Shown: piece by piece, positions 12,301 through 24,023 of the stretch
How the letters are laid out: each line of letters starts with the position of its first letter
Numbering within the stretch: the stretch's first letter is position 1
The notes under the pieces: generated by a model
Seen by the model: the letters and a program-made list of their open reading frames with translations, nothing else
Told to the model about the DNA's origin: nothing
Databases searched by the model: none
Source: Cyanophora paradoxa
Lineage: Eukaryota; Glaucocystophyceae; Cyanophorales; Cyanophoraceae
DNA: 64,000 nucleotides
Assembly (NCBI GenBank): GCA_004431415.1
Contig: QPMI01000439.1
Coordinates: 124,001-188,000, forward strand
Reading direction: 5' to 3'
Program-made: the position numbers and the translations under genes

Positions 12301-15222
12301 GAGGGCCTCCTTGACGGCCTCGGTGTCCTCCTCCTCCTCCTCGGCGCCCCCGCTGGCGGTCGCCTCCCCGGCCAGCGGCTTCCAGTCGTAGCTGCCCGAG
12401 AAGGGCGCCCACAGCAGCGTCTGCGCGGGGCGAGGAAGCAGAAGTCAGAGCGGGCGAGCTTGAGGTAGGTTCCTTGTGTTCAAAAGCACGATATAAGAAG
12501 GATTTGAGATTCAAGAGCTTTAGTGAGACGAGGAAGTGAGAAGAGGACGAGGAAGTAAGAAGAACCCAGAGCGAGCGAGCTTGGGATAGTGAGGAGGAGG
12601 AGCGGATGCTTCTTTGTGCTCAAGATGCACGATGCTGGGCGGGGCTGCCAGGCTGGGCTGGGCGGGGCGGGGCGGGGCTTGGCGGGGCGGGGCGCACGGC
12701 GGAGTTGGTGCCGATGTCGAAGGCGGAGGCGGGGATGGCCTTGGGGTCGTCCCCCGCGATCGGCACGCAGACGGCGGCCGCCGAGGCGGGGCCCACCACG
12801 CCGGCCTGGGCGACGAGGGCGGTGAGGCGAGGCGAGGGCGAGGCGAGGACAGAGGGCAGAGGAGGCGGCGGAGGCGAGGCGAGGCGAGGACAGAGGGGGC
12901 GGTCTAAGAACAAGAGAGGGGCCTTGTTACGCTAGCTAGCTAGCTCGCCCCGGTGGCCTTTAGTAGCCTTAAGAGGCGGGCGGGCGGGGGGGCGGGCGGG
13001 CGGGGGTACCTTGTTGCGGGCGGAGACGGTGAAGGTCAGCGGCTGGGTGCCCTCCCCCGGGAGGCGGCCCGCCGTCGCCGAGAAGTAGAAGCGGGGGCCC
13101 TCGCCGGCGGCCGAGACCTCGCCGAGCTTGGTACCCCCCGCGTGGATCTCGTACGCCTCCAGCGCCGCGCCGCCGGAGCTCGCCGGCGGGCGCCACTCGA
13201 GGCTGATGGCGGCCGGGACGGAGCCGACGGCGGCCGTTGCGGAGGCGGCGAAGGCGACGGGGGCGCCGGGCGCGCCCTTCGGCGCGCGGGCGGCGTCGCC
13301 GGGGCCCATCGGGAGCGAGAGGACGAGGGGCGGGCTGGAGGCGAGCTGACGCCCGTCGTTGCCGACGGCGACGATGACGAAGGAGTGGGAGCCGACGGGG
13401 AGGTCCCGCGCCGTGTAGGTCGTCGTGTCGGGCGGGAGCTCGGCGACGAGCTTGCGGCTCTCGCCGGCGAGGACCCGGTACGCCTTGACGCCGGCGGGGA
13501 TGCCGGTCAGCTGGGCCACGGCGTTCATCTGGGCCAGAGCCATGTCCAGGCGCTGCGCGCGCGCGCGGATCAAATCGAATCAGATCAGATCAGATCGGAT
13601 CAAATCGATGAAAAGCGCACGCGGGAGGACGAGGAGGCGGAGCCGAAGGACGACCCGCGGCCCGCGGCGCCGTGCGCGGCGTCCGCACCAAAGGCCGACG
13701 CCGCCATCTCGACGTACCCGTTGGAGCCGTCGGCGGCGCGGAGGGCCTCGCGCCTGCGGACGAAGGGGCGGTACAGGGCGATTTGGGCCATGAGCTCTCC
13801 CAGGCGGTTTCGGATGCGGTCAAGCTCGTCCTCGTCGACGCTCAGGTCCGGCTGCGAACGAAGATCAAATTGGATGAAATCTCTCGGATCGAATTGGACT
13901 CTAGGAGCGCACGTAGAGGAGGTTCTCGATCATCTTCATCGCCTTGTCGAGGAGGCGGCGCATGCGGCAGGACGGGTCCAGGTACCTGCGGGGGTACGGC
14001 GTTCAGGAGGGGGGGCGAGGAGGGAGGGGGGTACGGCCGCACATGTGGTCGGCCTCGATGGTGACCTCGCACGCGTTGCCGTTCGTGAGGGCCCACCTGC
14101 GCGGGGTCGTCGTCCGGGGGGGGGGGGGGGGGGGGAGGGGGGAAGGAGGGGCAAAGGAGGGGTAGGGGGTAGAGCGGGCGGGCGGGCGCACGCGTAGTGG
14201 TGCCACGAGTAGTCGTTGAAGGTGACCGGCTTCTTATCCTTGTCCGTCACCTGTACCCCGGGGTTGGCGGGGGGGGGGGAGGAGGCGAAAGCCGGCCGGG
14301 GGTACCGCACCTCGCCCATGTACATCTGGGCGTAGATGTTGAAGCGGTCGGGCACTGCGATGTGCGTGTGCGCGCGGCCGCGTCATGGGGGTACCGCCGC
14401 GGCGCGGGGGTACGCGTGCGGAGCGCACTCTTGTGGCCGATGGCGAAGTTGGGGCCCTTCTGCCAGAGGATGCGGTCGCCTTTGCGGATGATGAACTTGA
14501 ACTCTGATGCGGTACCCCCCGGCCCCTAGTCAGAGAAGCGGTACGGCGGGGACGCGCGCGCGGAGCGGGGCGCGGGACAGCCGCACCGAAGGGCAGGAGG
14601 GTCTTGGACACGTGGATGAACAGGCCGCCGTGCTCGTTGATGGGGATCGACTTGCGCACGTCCCAGGCGCCCAGGCAGCGGGGCGAGCCGGTGACGGAGA
14701 TGAGGACTCCGGGCTGGAGTCCGAGCTGCTTGTAGTTGCAGTGGAAGGAGACGACCACGTCGTCCTGAGGAAAGAGCGGAGAGTGAGTGAGCGGATCGTT
14801 CGTTCATTCGGATGGATGGAAACAGGAAGCAGCTCTTCGGACCTCGTTGTAGTCGAGCTGTGAGCGGGCGCGCCGGGAACGGGTCAGCGCGCAGCGGCCG
14901 CCGGGCGCGCAGCGAGCGAGCGGGCGAGCGCGGTTTCGTTCGCTCGTCGCGCATACGAACCTCGATGTTGGAGATGAGGTCGGAGAAGGCGCCGTAGCGG
15001 GACTTGATGAGGTGCTCCGCGGCCTTGGTCTGGATGACCTGTTTTGACCGGCGCGGCGCGGCCGACGGCGTCAGACGGCGTCGAAACGAGCGCAGAACGC
15101 GTCTGCGGCGGCGGCGGAGCGCGCACCGCGCCCTTCTCCTCCTTCTCCTCGATGACGACCTCGCCTCCGAGGCTGACGCGCTTCGTCGGCGTCGCCATCT
15201 CGTCGACGGCAACCGGAGGCAT
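4581..15222 (-). CDS. CBM20 starch-binding plus multi-fibronectin-III protein, about 30 small exons
   Basis: The start ATG is at 15222. Verified exons are 15127-15222, 14961-15038, a 15-nt micro-exon 14843-14857 (LDYNE), 14587-14764 and 14429-14503; all phases match. The last two encode a CBM20 fold: VSFHCN, GSPRCLGAWD, then EFKFIIRKG..ILWQKGPNF, the usual family order. Two FN3 domains follow (about 13,560-12,690), then a charged coiled-coil segment (12.4-10.7 kb), then about five more FN3 domains built from small exons (10.5-5.27 kb). FN3 landmarks are the recurrent LEW..P, GLxxGxxYxFxVQA and GAGPxSxP strings. A Gly/Ser tail ends in LSKVQGQQ and a stop at 4581. No signal peptide is evident. 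A role in binding starch or other glucans is inferred from the CBM20. Exon limits in the middle are approximate. Confidence 0.75.
14429..14764 (-). other. CBM20-type carbohydrate-binding module (two exons)
   Basis: This is the N-terminal domain of the FN3 protein. Exon 14587-14764 gives the first half (VTGSPRCLGAWDVRKSIPI) and exon 14429-14503 gives the second half (FKFIIRKG, then ILWQKGPNFAIGHK). They join in phase 1, so that a Glu codon is split. CBM20 binds alpha-glucans. The LG.WD motif and the W.xGxN motif that carry binding tryptophans in the family are both present (WD in the first, W-Q-K-G-P-N in the second). Confidence 0.75.
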
Positions 15223-16568
15223 CTGAACTGCGCACGCGTGCGCAGCGACGGCGTGAGGCCGGCTCGGAGGCGCATTCAGTTGGGCGTGGTCGGCTCGGTG
15301 ACTCGCGGTCGGGGCAATTTGCGCGGCGCCCGCGAGTTCACGGAGCGTCTAAACGTCGTTAGAAGAGTGCTTAGGAGCGCTAGGAGCGGCCGCCAAAAAG
15401 GTCGCCGACGGCCGCGTCCGCGGTTCGGCTGCAGAACCTCCGAACGCGGCCAGCGGACGCCTAGGGCGCGCTTCGACGGCGCACCTGATGCTCGACGAGG
15501 AGAACTGCGCCTGTCTGGCGCGGCGGCGGCGGAAACGGCGACCTGGCGGCGGGTTGGTCCTCGCGTGCCAGAAGCTCCGAAAGTGCTGACGCGTTGCGAA
15601 CGCAGTGAAACCGCGTACCCCCACTGTTTAGAGGTTTCGAAAATTCGCCGGCGCCGGCGCCGGCTAGCGCTTCGACTTGGGGAAATTCTCACAGTCTAGC
15701 CTAGTAGAAGCCGCGGCCGTGCACGACTGCACGTGCAGGCTAACGGTGCAGGCGGCAGGCCAGGCAGCCTGAGGCAGGCCTAGGCCGGCGGCGCGCGCGG
15801 CACCCGCCGGCCGATGTGCAAAGCCGGACCGCCGGCCCGCCGGGCCGCGGCGTCGACGCGCGGGCGCCCGGCGGCGGCCCGCGCCGCGCGGGCGCCCGGC
15901 GGCGGCCCGCGCCGGCGCCGCCGGCCCGCCGCCGGGCGCCCGCGCCGGCCCCGCGGGCCGCGGCCCCGGGGGCCGGCCCGGGGGACCCGGCGCGGCGGGC
16001 GCGCTCGAGCCGCGAGGCTCCGGCGGCGGCTCCGAGCCCGCCGCCGGAGCCCTGAGGCCGGCGCCGGCAGCGCGCGAGGGGTCACTGGGTCAGCCGTGAT
16101 CATCATGGCATGAGGCCCTTCAAGTTCTAGATTGATCTGCGCGTGCCATGCCATGATGAAGGGGCCGCGCCGCGGAATGGAAAGAGGGCCACTGCGCATG
16201 CGGCGCGCCGCGCCGCGCGCGCAGCCTCGCGGCGCATGCATGCAGGGACCGCGCGTCCCGGCTCCGAGCAGCTGCAGGGACCGCAGCCTTAAGCCTAGGC
16301 CTAGGCCTAGGCCTGGGCGCCCCGCGTCTCTTCTTAAGCTAATTAAGCCTTATAATTAGCTCTCGCCTAGCAGCTAGCGGGCGCTCGCTCGCAGGCCCAG
16401 GGGCAGGGGCAGGGGCGCAAGGGGTTCGCGGCCTAATTTCAGAGCTCTAGGCCTTCTGCAGGGGCTCTTGCCGCCCACCACCGCTTTAGGCTCAAAAGAT
16501 TGAACTCTTGCCGCCCACCAGTGTTCCCCAAGAGATCGAAAGATTGGATTCCTGCCGTTTATCGATAT
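15223..16568. other. Intergenic region, extremely GC-rich centre
   Basis: No gene is supported. 15,780-16,080 is an almost pure G/C stretch of nested GGC/GCC palindromes that opens artefactual frames on both strands. It lies upstream of the minus-strand CBM20-FN3 gene and downstream of the minus-strand CCCH gene. A short tandem of CCTAGG-like units is at 16,288-16,315. Confidence 0.5.
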
Positions 16569-16690
16569 CTAACACTCGGCCCCGCGGGACGACGACGACG
16601 ACGCGAGCTCGAGGGCGGCGCGCAGGCGGTCCATGGCCAGGAGCCCCCGGGCGCCCACCAGTGTTCCCACCAGTGTGCGCCTCGAGAACG
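16569..16690 (-). repeat. Duplicate of the last exon of the CCCH/coiled-coil gene
   Basis: On the minus strand this segment encodes a variant of the terminal peptide GLLDRLRAALAS of the upstream gene (here GLLAMDRLRAALEL, then stop at 16569-16571). The apparent functional copy ends at a stop at 16773-16775. The phrase GCCCACCAGTGTTCCC also recurs at 16,516 and 16,654. This looks like a downstream echo of the 3' exon, as seen in other genes here. Confidence 0.5.
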
Positions 16691-16772
16691 GGGGACGCCG
16701 CCGCTTCTTGAACGGAAGCACGCCTAGCGCCTCCGCCACACCCGCGAGGGATCTAAATCCCTCGCTTCTATC

Positions 16773-19700
16773 CTACGACGCGAGGGCGGCGCGCAGGCGG
16801 TCCAGGAGACCCCGCGCGGCCCCCTCCGGCAGCTCCTCCAGGGCCCCCGGCTCCCCGCTGCCCCGCCCCCGGTCAGCCCAAGCTCAGGGGAATCGAAATG
16901 AAAACTTTAGGCTTCAGGTTCAGGGCGAGACTTCAAAGCTCCAAAGCTAAGCTTAAAGCTTGTAATAATGAAGATTGATGTTAATTATAACATCCCTTCC
17001 AGTTCCTTTAGGGCCCGCGGCTCGCCGGGCCCCCGGCCCCCGGTCAGCACAAGCTCAAGCTCAAGAGGCTCACGATCAAGAAGAAGGGGGAATCTAAATG
17101 AAACTTTTAGAGCTAGCGCTTCAGGCCTAGGGCGAGTTTGAAGCTTGCAGCTGCATAGCTCTAGATTGATCTAAAGGTTCAGCAAGGAAGGGGAAGGAAG
17201 CTTTTTTATTCAGTTAGAAGCTTAAGCTTAAGGGGAGGGGGGCGGGCGCACGCGAGGGCCCCCGCGACGCGCTCGAGGTCCCGCTCCGCCCCGAAGACCT
17301 CCCGCCGCTTCCTCTCGAGGAGGAGCAGGTGCCCCTGCAGCCCCGCCGCCCGCTCCCGCTCCGCCGCCGACGGCCGCGCCGCCTGCGCGCGCGCGCGCCG
17401 CGTCACAAAGAAAGCCACGGCTGAGGCTGGGCGGGCCCGCGCGAGCGTGCCTGCAGCTTAAAAGCTTAAAAGCTTAAAAAGCATAAGCTTGAAGTTGCAA
17501 TCGAGGTTAATGGAAAGCTTCGGGGCGAGAATGTAAAGGGCCGCGCGCCTGCAGCTCTGCCAGGCGCCCTTCGGCCACGCGCCGCTCCAGCTCCGCCAGG
17601 TCCACCTCCGCCGCCGCCGCCGCGGCCCCCGAGCGCTCCGCCTCGAGCAGGGACCCCGTCCCCTCGATGGCCCCCGCCAGCTCCTGCAGCGCGGCGCTGA
17701 CCGCGTCCCGCTGCGCGAGCGCGAGCCGAGTCAGGCTTTGTCCAGCGGGAAGCTCAGAAGATACATAAGCTTAAACTAGAGAGAAGCTTAGGCTTCGCCC
17801 AGCAGACAGCTTAAAGCGAAAGCTTGAAGGATAAACTTCGGCCTAAGAGTAAGCTTAAGGCCGCCGCACCTGCGCGCGGGCCTCTTCCACGCGCCGCTAA
17901 AGGAAGCTAAAAAGCTAAAGCCATTAGTTAAAAAGAAGAAGGAAGCTAAAAGATAAAAAAGAAGCTAAAAGCAGAAGCTTGAAAGGAGAGGCTTCGGACT
18001 TCGGCCGCACCTGCGCCCGGGCCTCTTCCACGCGCCTTCGTAGGTCCGCGACCGGGCTGCCCCCGCCGGCCCCACTCGAGCTCCCGCCCGCGCCCGGCGG
18101 CTCCGCCGGGCGCGCGTGCTCGTACCTGCGAGCTCGAGCGGGTCATGATCAAGAAGAAGGGGGGAATCCAATGAAAGCTTTATGGAGATTCAGGGCAAGA
18201 CTTCTTAGTTTAAAGCTTCAATTTACGCGCGTGCTCCGCCGGGTGCGCGCGCCCCCCGAGAACGGGAGCGCTGCCACGCGCGCGCGCGCACATGCAGGGA
18301 TTCCGCTGGCATCGCCCCTCCAGGAAAAAGTAGCAGACGCGCCCGCGCCCGCCGCCGCCGCCGCCGCCGCGCGCGCTGCCCCGCTTCGCCTCGCCGTTGG
18401 CCGAGGAGGACTCAGCCCGGGCCCGCGCCCCGGCCGCGCGCTCGACGTCGACCTGGCGCCGGAGTTGCGCGACGGCGGCGCGGCGGGCGCGCAGCTCGGC
18501 CTCCAGAGCCCCCCGCTCCTTCTCCTCCTCCTCCTCCTCCTCCGCCCGCGCCCCGTTCTGCTCCGCGGAGCCGCCGGCTCCGCGCGCGGTTGGCGCTGCT
18601 TCAGCCTTGGCCTCTGCCTCGCGGCGCGGCTGCTGGATTTTGGGCTGCGCGCCCTGCGCCCGTTGCTGAGGCCGCTCCTGCTGCTGGCCCTGCTGCGGCT
18701 GCCCCTGCTTCTGCTGCTGCAGCTGGCCCTGCTGCTTCTGCGCCTTGGGCGGCTGCTGCGCTTGCGACTGCGGCGCCGGCGCCGGTGCTGCCAGCTTCGG
18801 TTGAGGGCGCTGCAGCTGCCCTTGCTCCTGCGTCTTGAGCTGCTGCTGCTCTTGCCTCCGCCGCCGCCGCTTTTCATCATCCTCGCGCCGCGAGAGCTCC
18901 TCCTCCTCCCGCTTCCGGCGCTCCTCCTCCCTTCGCCGCTCCTCCTCCCGCCTCTGCTCCACTTCGCGCCGGCGCTTCTCCATCTCCTCCTGCTGCCGCC
19001 GCTGCTGCTCCTGCCGCTTGGCCGCCGCCCGCGCCGCCTCTGCCTTCTTCTGGTCCTCCGCGCTTGTCACCTCGCCGATCAGCTGCGCGGCGAGCGCGTC
19101 ACGCGCGGCCAGCTCCGCCGCCTCCCGATCCGCCGCCGCCCGCTCCGCCGCCCGCTCCGCGTGGAGGACGGCCCATGCGTGGGAGGCGGCTGCCCGGCAC
19201 GCCGCCTCCAGCGCGCGCCGCTCGCCGACGACGGCCGCGGCGCGGAGGAATGCGAGCTGGGCCTTGCCCAGCTCGCTGAGGGCGGCGCGGGAGCGGGCCA
19301 GGAAGCGCAGGGTGGAGTACGTGGCCTCCAGCTCCACTTTGAGCCGCGACGCCAAGGAGGGCCCCAGCGCGCCCTTGACATCCGCGAGGCGGTCCGAGAC
19401 GGGCACCGCCACTTGGCCGGGAACGAGATTGAGCAGCGCCAGGGCGAGAACGGTCGCGTTCATGTTGGGCTCGAGCTCGCGCGGCCAGAGGCTGTGGGGC
19501 ACCCTGTCGTACGCCTCACGGACGACTTCGAGCTGACTGAGCACGCTGGGAAGGAGATCCTGCAGACAAAATTTAAATCGGTCAGATGTAGTTGCAATGA
19601 ATCAATAGAATATGCATGAATTCCGACGCACGTCGAAGTGCCGGCTGTAGAGAGTCTCCAGCTCCAAGACGGGGTGCGTGATGTGGCCCTCCGCGGCTCC

Positions 19701-21845
19701 AAAGGAGCGCAGGGCGCGGCGCGCGGCGGTGGCCGCGACGTGCAGCACCGCCCGAGGCTCCATGGCGCCCAGGTCGCAGCGGAGTTTGTTGCTGTCCGCG
19801 AAAAGGGCCGCGGTCCCGTCCTGCGCTTAGTCTCAGAGGAAGCACGGCTGGGTGACTGAGGGGCGACGCACGCGGAGTCGAAGCTCAGGGCCGCCCCCAA
19901 CGCACGCCGTAAGGTACGAAAACAAATCGGGGGCGAACCCGATCAGTTCCAGCATGCCGGCCCAGCGGCTGACGGCGGCCTCGACCTCGGCCTCCGATCG
20001 CAGGCCCTCGCAAAGCTTTTCGGTGGCAGGATGGAATCTGGCCGCGAGCAGCTGCAGCATGCCCTCGAGCGCCCTCGCGTTCGACAAGGCGCTGTCCATG
20101 GCTTCCTGCGCCGCATGCGGTCATGATCACGCCGCAACGGGGCGCCATGCGAATCAAGCCGAGGGCGCAGCGACCGCACCTTGGCTTCGGTCGCCAGCGA
20201 CACGAGCTGCCCGCGATCTGCTTTGAAAGCCGACTCGGACGCGAGCCGAAGCTCGGCCGCAATCGACGGCTCCAGCGCGGCCGCGAGTCCGGCCAGCGAC
20301 CGGCCCTCCGCAGCCGCCCGCAGCGCCACGTCGTCTCCTTGGGACTCCAGCGGCAGCGCTCCCGCTGCCACCGCGTCGATCGCCGCGCCGGCGGCCGCCG
20401 CGGCATCGGCCACGCGGCAGAAGAGGCAGGAGCCTTCGTGCTCAACGCAGGCCGTGGAGGGTCCCGAGGCCCGGTCGGCGGAAGCGGGGGAGAGGGGGAA
20501 TCGGGCAAGGAAGAAAGGAGCGGGAACAACGAAGGTCAGGTGAGTGAAGGCGAGCTTCGCGACCAGCGAGGAATTGGTCTTCTTCTCTTCCACCCGCACC
20601 CGAAGCACCTTCAGCGTCCCAAACGCGGCGGGGGCGTCCCCTATCACCCCGTCAGCGGCGGTGGGCGGAGCACCGGTACCGGACTAGGCACAAGAGTGGA
20701 TGGTTCGGGCCAGGCCGGACTCTAGCTAGCTGTAGGTGCAGGGCCGGACTAGGCTGGACTAGGCGCACCTTCGGAACGGCGGTTGTTCGCGTCGGCCGAC
20801 TTGGCTTCGCGGATGCCGTAGAAGCGGAGGGTACCGTCGGACGCGTCCAGGAACCGCGGCCGCACGACGAGGGGCGCCGACGTCGGCGTCAGGCCGCCCG
20901 CGAGCGCAAGGGCTTCCTGCCGCCCGAAGGTCCAAGCCGCCAGCGTCATCCCGCACGGAGGGAGCTGCATCCGAGCGCCAGGCCAGCGCTGGCACATGAT
21001 CCGCCCGAGACTGGAGGGGAGGATGACGGCGCGGGCGGCGTAGAAAAGCCGGCCCGAGTGCCCCACGCGCTGCGCGAGCGATCCCAACTCGTCCTCGTCC
21101 GCGAAATCAATCAAGAGTGCTTCAAGGTCGCTGCATGGCTTGTCAGGCTGCATCGCGACGATGAAGCCAGCGTCCGTTTTGGTCTCCATCACCAAAGCGC
21201 GATCCCCGGCGAGGCGCCAGGCAGCTCCTGCGCCGTGCATCAGACAGAGCGAAGGCTCCATATGCATGCCGCGCCGCGCAGCAGCTGCAAGGCTCGCGCA
21301 CCGCGTTCCGAGACGCATCGCGCCGTGCCCGATACGTCGGTGGCGGGCTCGCCGCGGTCGCGCAAGACCGCGAGGCCGCGTGGCGCGCGCTCCAAGGGCG
21401 CGCTGACCGAAGACGGAATGGAGTTCATCGTTTCGCAAAGCTGACACCGCAAATCCGGCACGGACATCGATGAACTGTTGAGAGACGGCACGACCGCTTC
21501 GCTGGCCGCCGAGCGGGTGTCCGGCTGCATAAAGTTCGACACCGCGAGCACTATAATATCGGGCGGATTGCCTTCTTCCCCGCGGCCGAGCGCGTCGAGG
21601 CTCGGAGGCACTGGGAGTCGCTGCAGCTCTCCTGCCAACGCGCTCGGCTCCATTGCGATCCGAAGGCACGCCTCCGCGCGCTCCCGCGGCAATCCCGCGG
21701 CCGCCGCGATGCGCTCGACGATCGCGCTGGCGGAGATGGAGTCGCCCGCTGCAGCCGGAGCGGCTTCCACAGCGACGGCGCTGCCCGCTGCTTCGCCGGC
21801 TCGCGGACGCCTGACACCATGCGAGCGTCCTCTGGAGGAGCGCAT
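16773..21845 (-). CDS. Large coiled-coil protein with a CCCH zinc finger
   Basis: The start ATG is at 21845. The first intron joins two frames in matching phase (donor GTGCGC, acceptor GCAG, about 82 nt), as does the next (acceptor TAG). Alpha-helical segments of no recognised family follow. A large exon (about 19,540-18,280) carries a Glu/Arg/Gln-rich coiled coil and then Gln/Pro repeats. Its end, VCYFFLEGRCQRNPC, joins across an intron to MYEH at about 18,125. That gives a C-x7-C-x4-C-x3-H finger of the GRCxRNPC type, known from CCCH-WD40 plant proteins and usually an RNA-binding module. Further short helical exons run to a stop at 16773. An RNA-related role is inferred from the finger alone. 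Exons between 17.9 and 16.8 kb are approximate. Confidence 0.6.
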
Positions 21846-22160
21846 GGCGCTCCGGGGATGCTGCGGGGCGCGTCGGTGTGACGGGAGCGGGCGAGCGCGT
21901 CAAGGCGGGTTCCTGCGCACGCACTTTGCTCCACGAGCGCTGAAAACTCGCTACAGCTGCCTTCCGCCGCCGCGGGCGCGCTGGAGAGGCTTCGACTGCG
22001 GTCACCCTTCGAAAACTCCCTCACCGGGTTCGAACCGTGCAACTCGCGATTGGTGCCAGACGTGGGGATCCGCCAGGAGGCCGCAGCAGCAGCAGCACCA
22101 GCACATCGGATCGTGCTCTGGGAGCTCAGCGGCAGCGGCGAGTAGCAGCAGCAGCAGCTG
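21846..22160. promoter_or_regulatory. Divergent promoter gap, CCCH gene / Mpv17
   Basis: This is a 315-bp gap between the ATG of the minus-strand CCCH gene and the ATG of the plus-strand Mpv17 gene. It must hold both promoters unless the first exons are non-coding. CAG-repeat runs lie at 22,085-22,165. I see no TATA box. Confidence 0.4.
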
Positions 22161-24023
22161 ATGTTCTGCTTCGCCGTGTGCGCGCCGCCGCGGCCGGCCG
22201 CCGCCGCGGCGCTCCAGCCCAGCGGCGCATTGCGGGGATCTGCCGCCGATTCGCACGACGGGCGCGCGGCCACGCAGCGCCGGCGCGCTGACCGCGGGCG
22301 GCTCTCCGCACGCGCGGGCGCCCGCCCTGCACCGCCGCCGAGGCGGGCCTTCGCTGTTGTTCACTTCTCCGCGGCCGTTCGAAGCCCCCGGGCGCGCCCG
22401 CGATGGCTGCGGTGCGTCTGCGAGGCGGAGGGACGCGAGGAGGCGGCGGCAGCGGCGGCCGCCCTGCCGGCCGACGCTGAGGCACCATCGGGGACGCTAG
22501 AAGTGGAGATCAAGTCGCTCGTGCCGAGCGGCTCCGACCCGCAGCTTCGGGCGGGGGATGGCGGTTCCAGCAGCGGCGGCAGCGGCGGAACTGGAAGGAG
22601 AGGCGGCGGCGGAGGCGGCGGCGGCGGCGGGAGAGATGAGGGCGCGGGGGAGAGCGACGACTCGTCGTTCCGACTCTCGCTCTCCGGCTTCTGGTCCTGG
22701 TACAAGCTAATGCTGTCCCGCTACCCGCTCCGGTGCGCGTTGGGTCAACGCGCGCGCGCTGCCGCGCCGCCGCAGCCGCCTCGCCCTGTTCGACTCTCTC
22801 ACACGTGTGTGTGTGTGCGCGCGCGCAGGACGAACGCGGTGCAGTCGGCGGTCATCGGGGCGCTGGGCGACTCGCTCGCGCAGCGGATCGAGGAGAGGGA
22901 CGACCGGCGGCGCATCGCAAAGCTCTTCGCGTGGGGCCTGTTCCTCGGCGGGCCCATCGGCTACTTCTTCTACCGCTGGCTCGACGGCGCCTTCCCCACC
23001 AGCGCCGGTGCGTATACGTACCCCCTTCCCTCTTGCCCCCCCCCCCACGCCCACGCCCCGTACCCCCCAGGTCTCGGCAACGTCGCGCGAAAGGTCGCGC
23101 TGAACGCCGTCCTCCTCACGCCCGTCATCAACTTCCTCTTCCTCTCTTTCGGTGCCGCCGTACCCCCCTCCTCGCCCCCCTCGTTCCCCCTCCTCCCCCA
23201 TTTTTAAGCCGCCGGCAGTGAGGGCGGCGGACCTTGCAATGGATGGAGAACCCCGGCGCATCCCGCAAGAGGTGAGGCGGGCCAGGCCAGGCGGCCGGCA
23301 CAAGGGGCGCCGCCTGCTGCTCGCTAGCCTTGACTCACCGCCTCACCTGAGCGAACTACGCCTCGTGCCTGAGCCTCAACTGATCCTCCTCAGGTGAGGC
23401 GGAAGCTCGAGGCGGAGTGGGTGCGCGCCTACGTACACTCCTTCAAGATCTGGCCCCTCGCCCACTGTGCGCCCCCTACCCCCCTTCCCCCCTCCCCCCC
23501 TTCCTTCGTCTCCCCCCTCCCCCTGACCGCCCCGCGCCTTTCGGCGCAGTCTGCAACTTCGCGCTGGTCCCCGCCGAGTACCGCATGCTCGGTGCGGCCA
23601 GTTCCCCCCCCCCCCTCTCCTTCCCCCCCGTCCCGCCCGCCCTCCCACCCTTCTCTACTCCCTCCCCCTCCTCCCTCCTTCCCCCCCCTTTCCTTAGATA
23701 CCGCATTCTTGGTCCGGCCCCACGGCTCCCGGCCCCTTCCCAAAATCCATTTCGATAATTCTGATCTTTGGACTTCCACTTCTAAATCCCGGCACCTGTT
23801 CCCGCCCCGCCCCGCCCCTCTACTTCTAGATCTTTAGGCTTACGCTTACGCTTGAGCCTCCTCCGGTGCTCTGCGCTCTGCGTCATCTGAGCCGTCTCTG
23901 CCTCCTCCCCCGCCCGCAGTGATCAGCACGATCGCGGTGGGGTGGACGGCCTACCTCAGCTTCATCGGGCACCGGCCGGCCGGGCCCGGACACGCCCACG
24001 AGCCCAGACTTGGGCGGGCGTGA
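22161..24023 (+). CDS. Mpv17/PMP22-family membrane protein
   Basis: Seven exons were resolved, with every phase consistent: 22161-22732, 22829-23007, 23071-23151, 23219-23271, 23394-23466, 23550-23591 and 23920-24023 (367 aa). Family landmarks are YKLMLSRYPLRTNAVQSAV near the start of the domain, GALGDSLAQ, GPIGYFFYRWLD, LLTPVINFLF, and the signature WPLAHFCNFALVPAEYR followed by TAYLSFIGHR. Mpv17/PMP22 proteins are four-helix inner-mitochondrial or peroxisomal membrane channels. About 170 residues precede the domain and are Ala/Arg- and Gly-rich, as expected of an organelle-targeting and low-complexity leader. Donors are GTGCG in four of six introns. The gene is divergent from the CCCH gene and convergent with the M1 peptidase. 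Confidence 0.9.

Noticed and set aside
15780-16080. Long open frames on both strands in an extremely GC-rich block
   Set aside because: Stop codons are simply rare in such composition; the products are Ala/Arg/Gly/Pro noise with no splice context.
17979-19619. A 546-codon plus-strand frame rich in Leu, Arg and Pro
   Set aside because: It is the antisense shadow of the Glu/Arg/Gln-rich coiled-coil exon of the minus-strand CCCH gene; Leu runs mirror Gln/Lys/Glu codons.
22010-22060. Another GTTCGAACC word between the CCCH and Mpv17 genes
   Set aside because: No cloverleaf can be formed around it.
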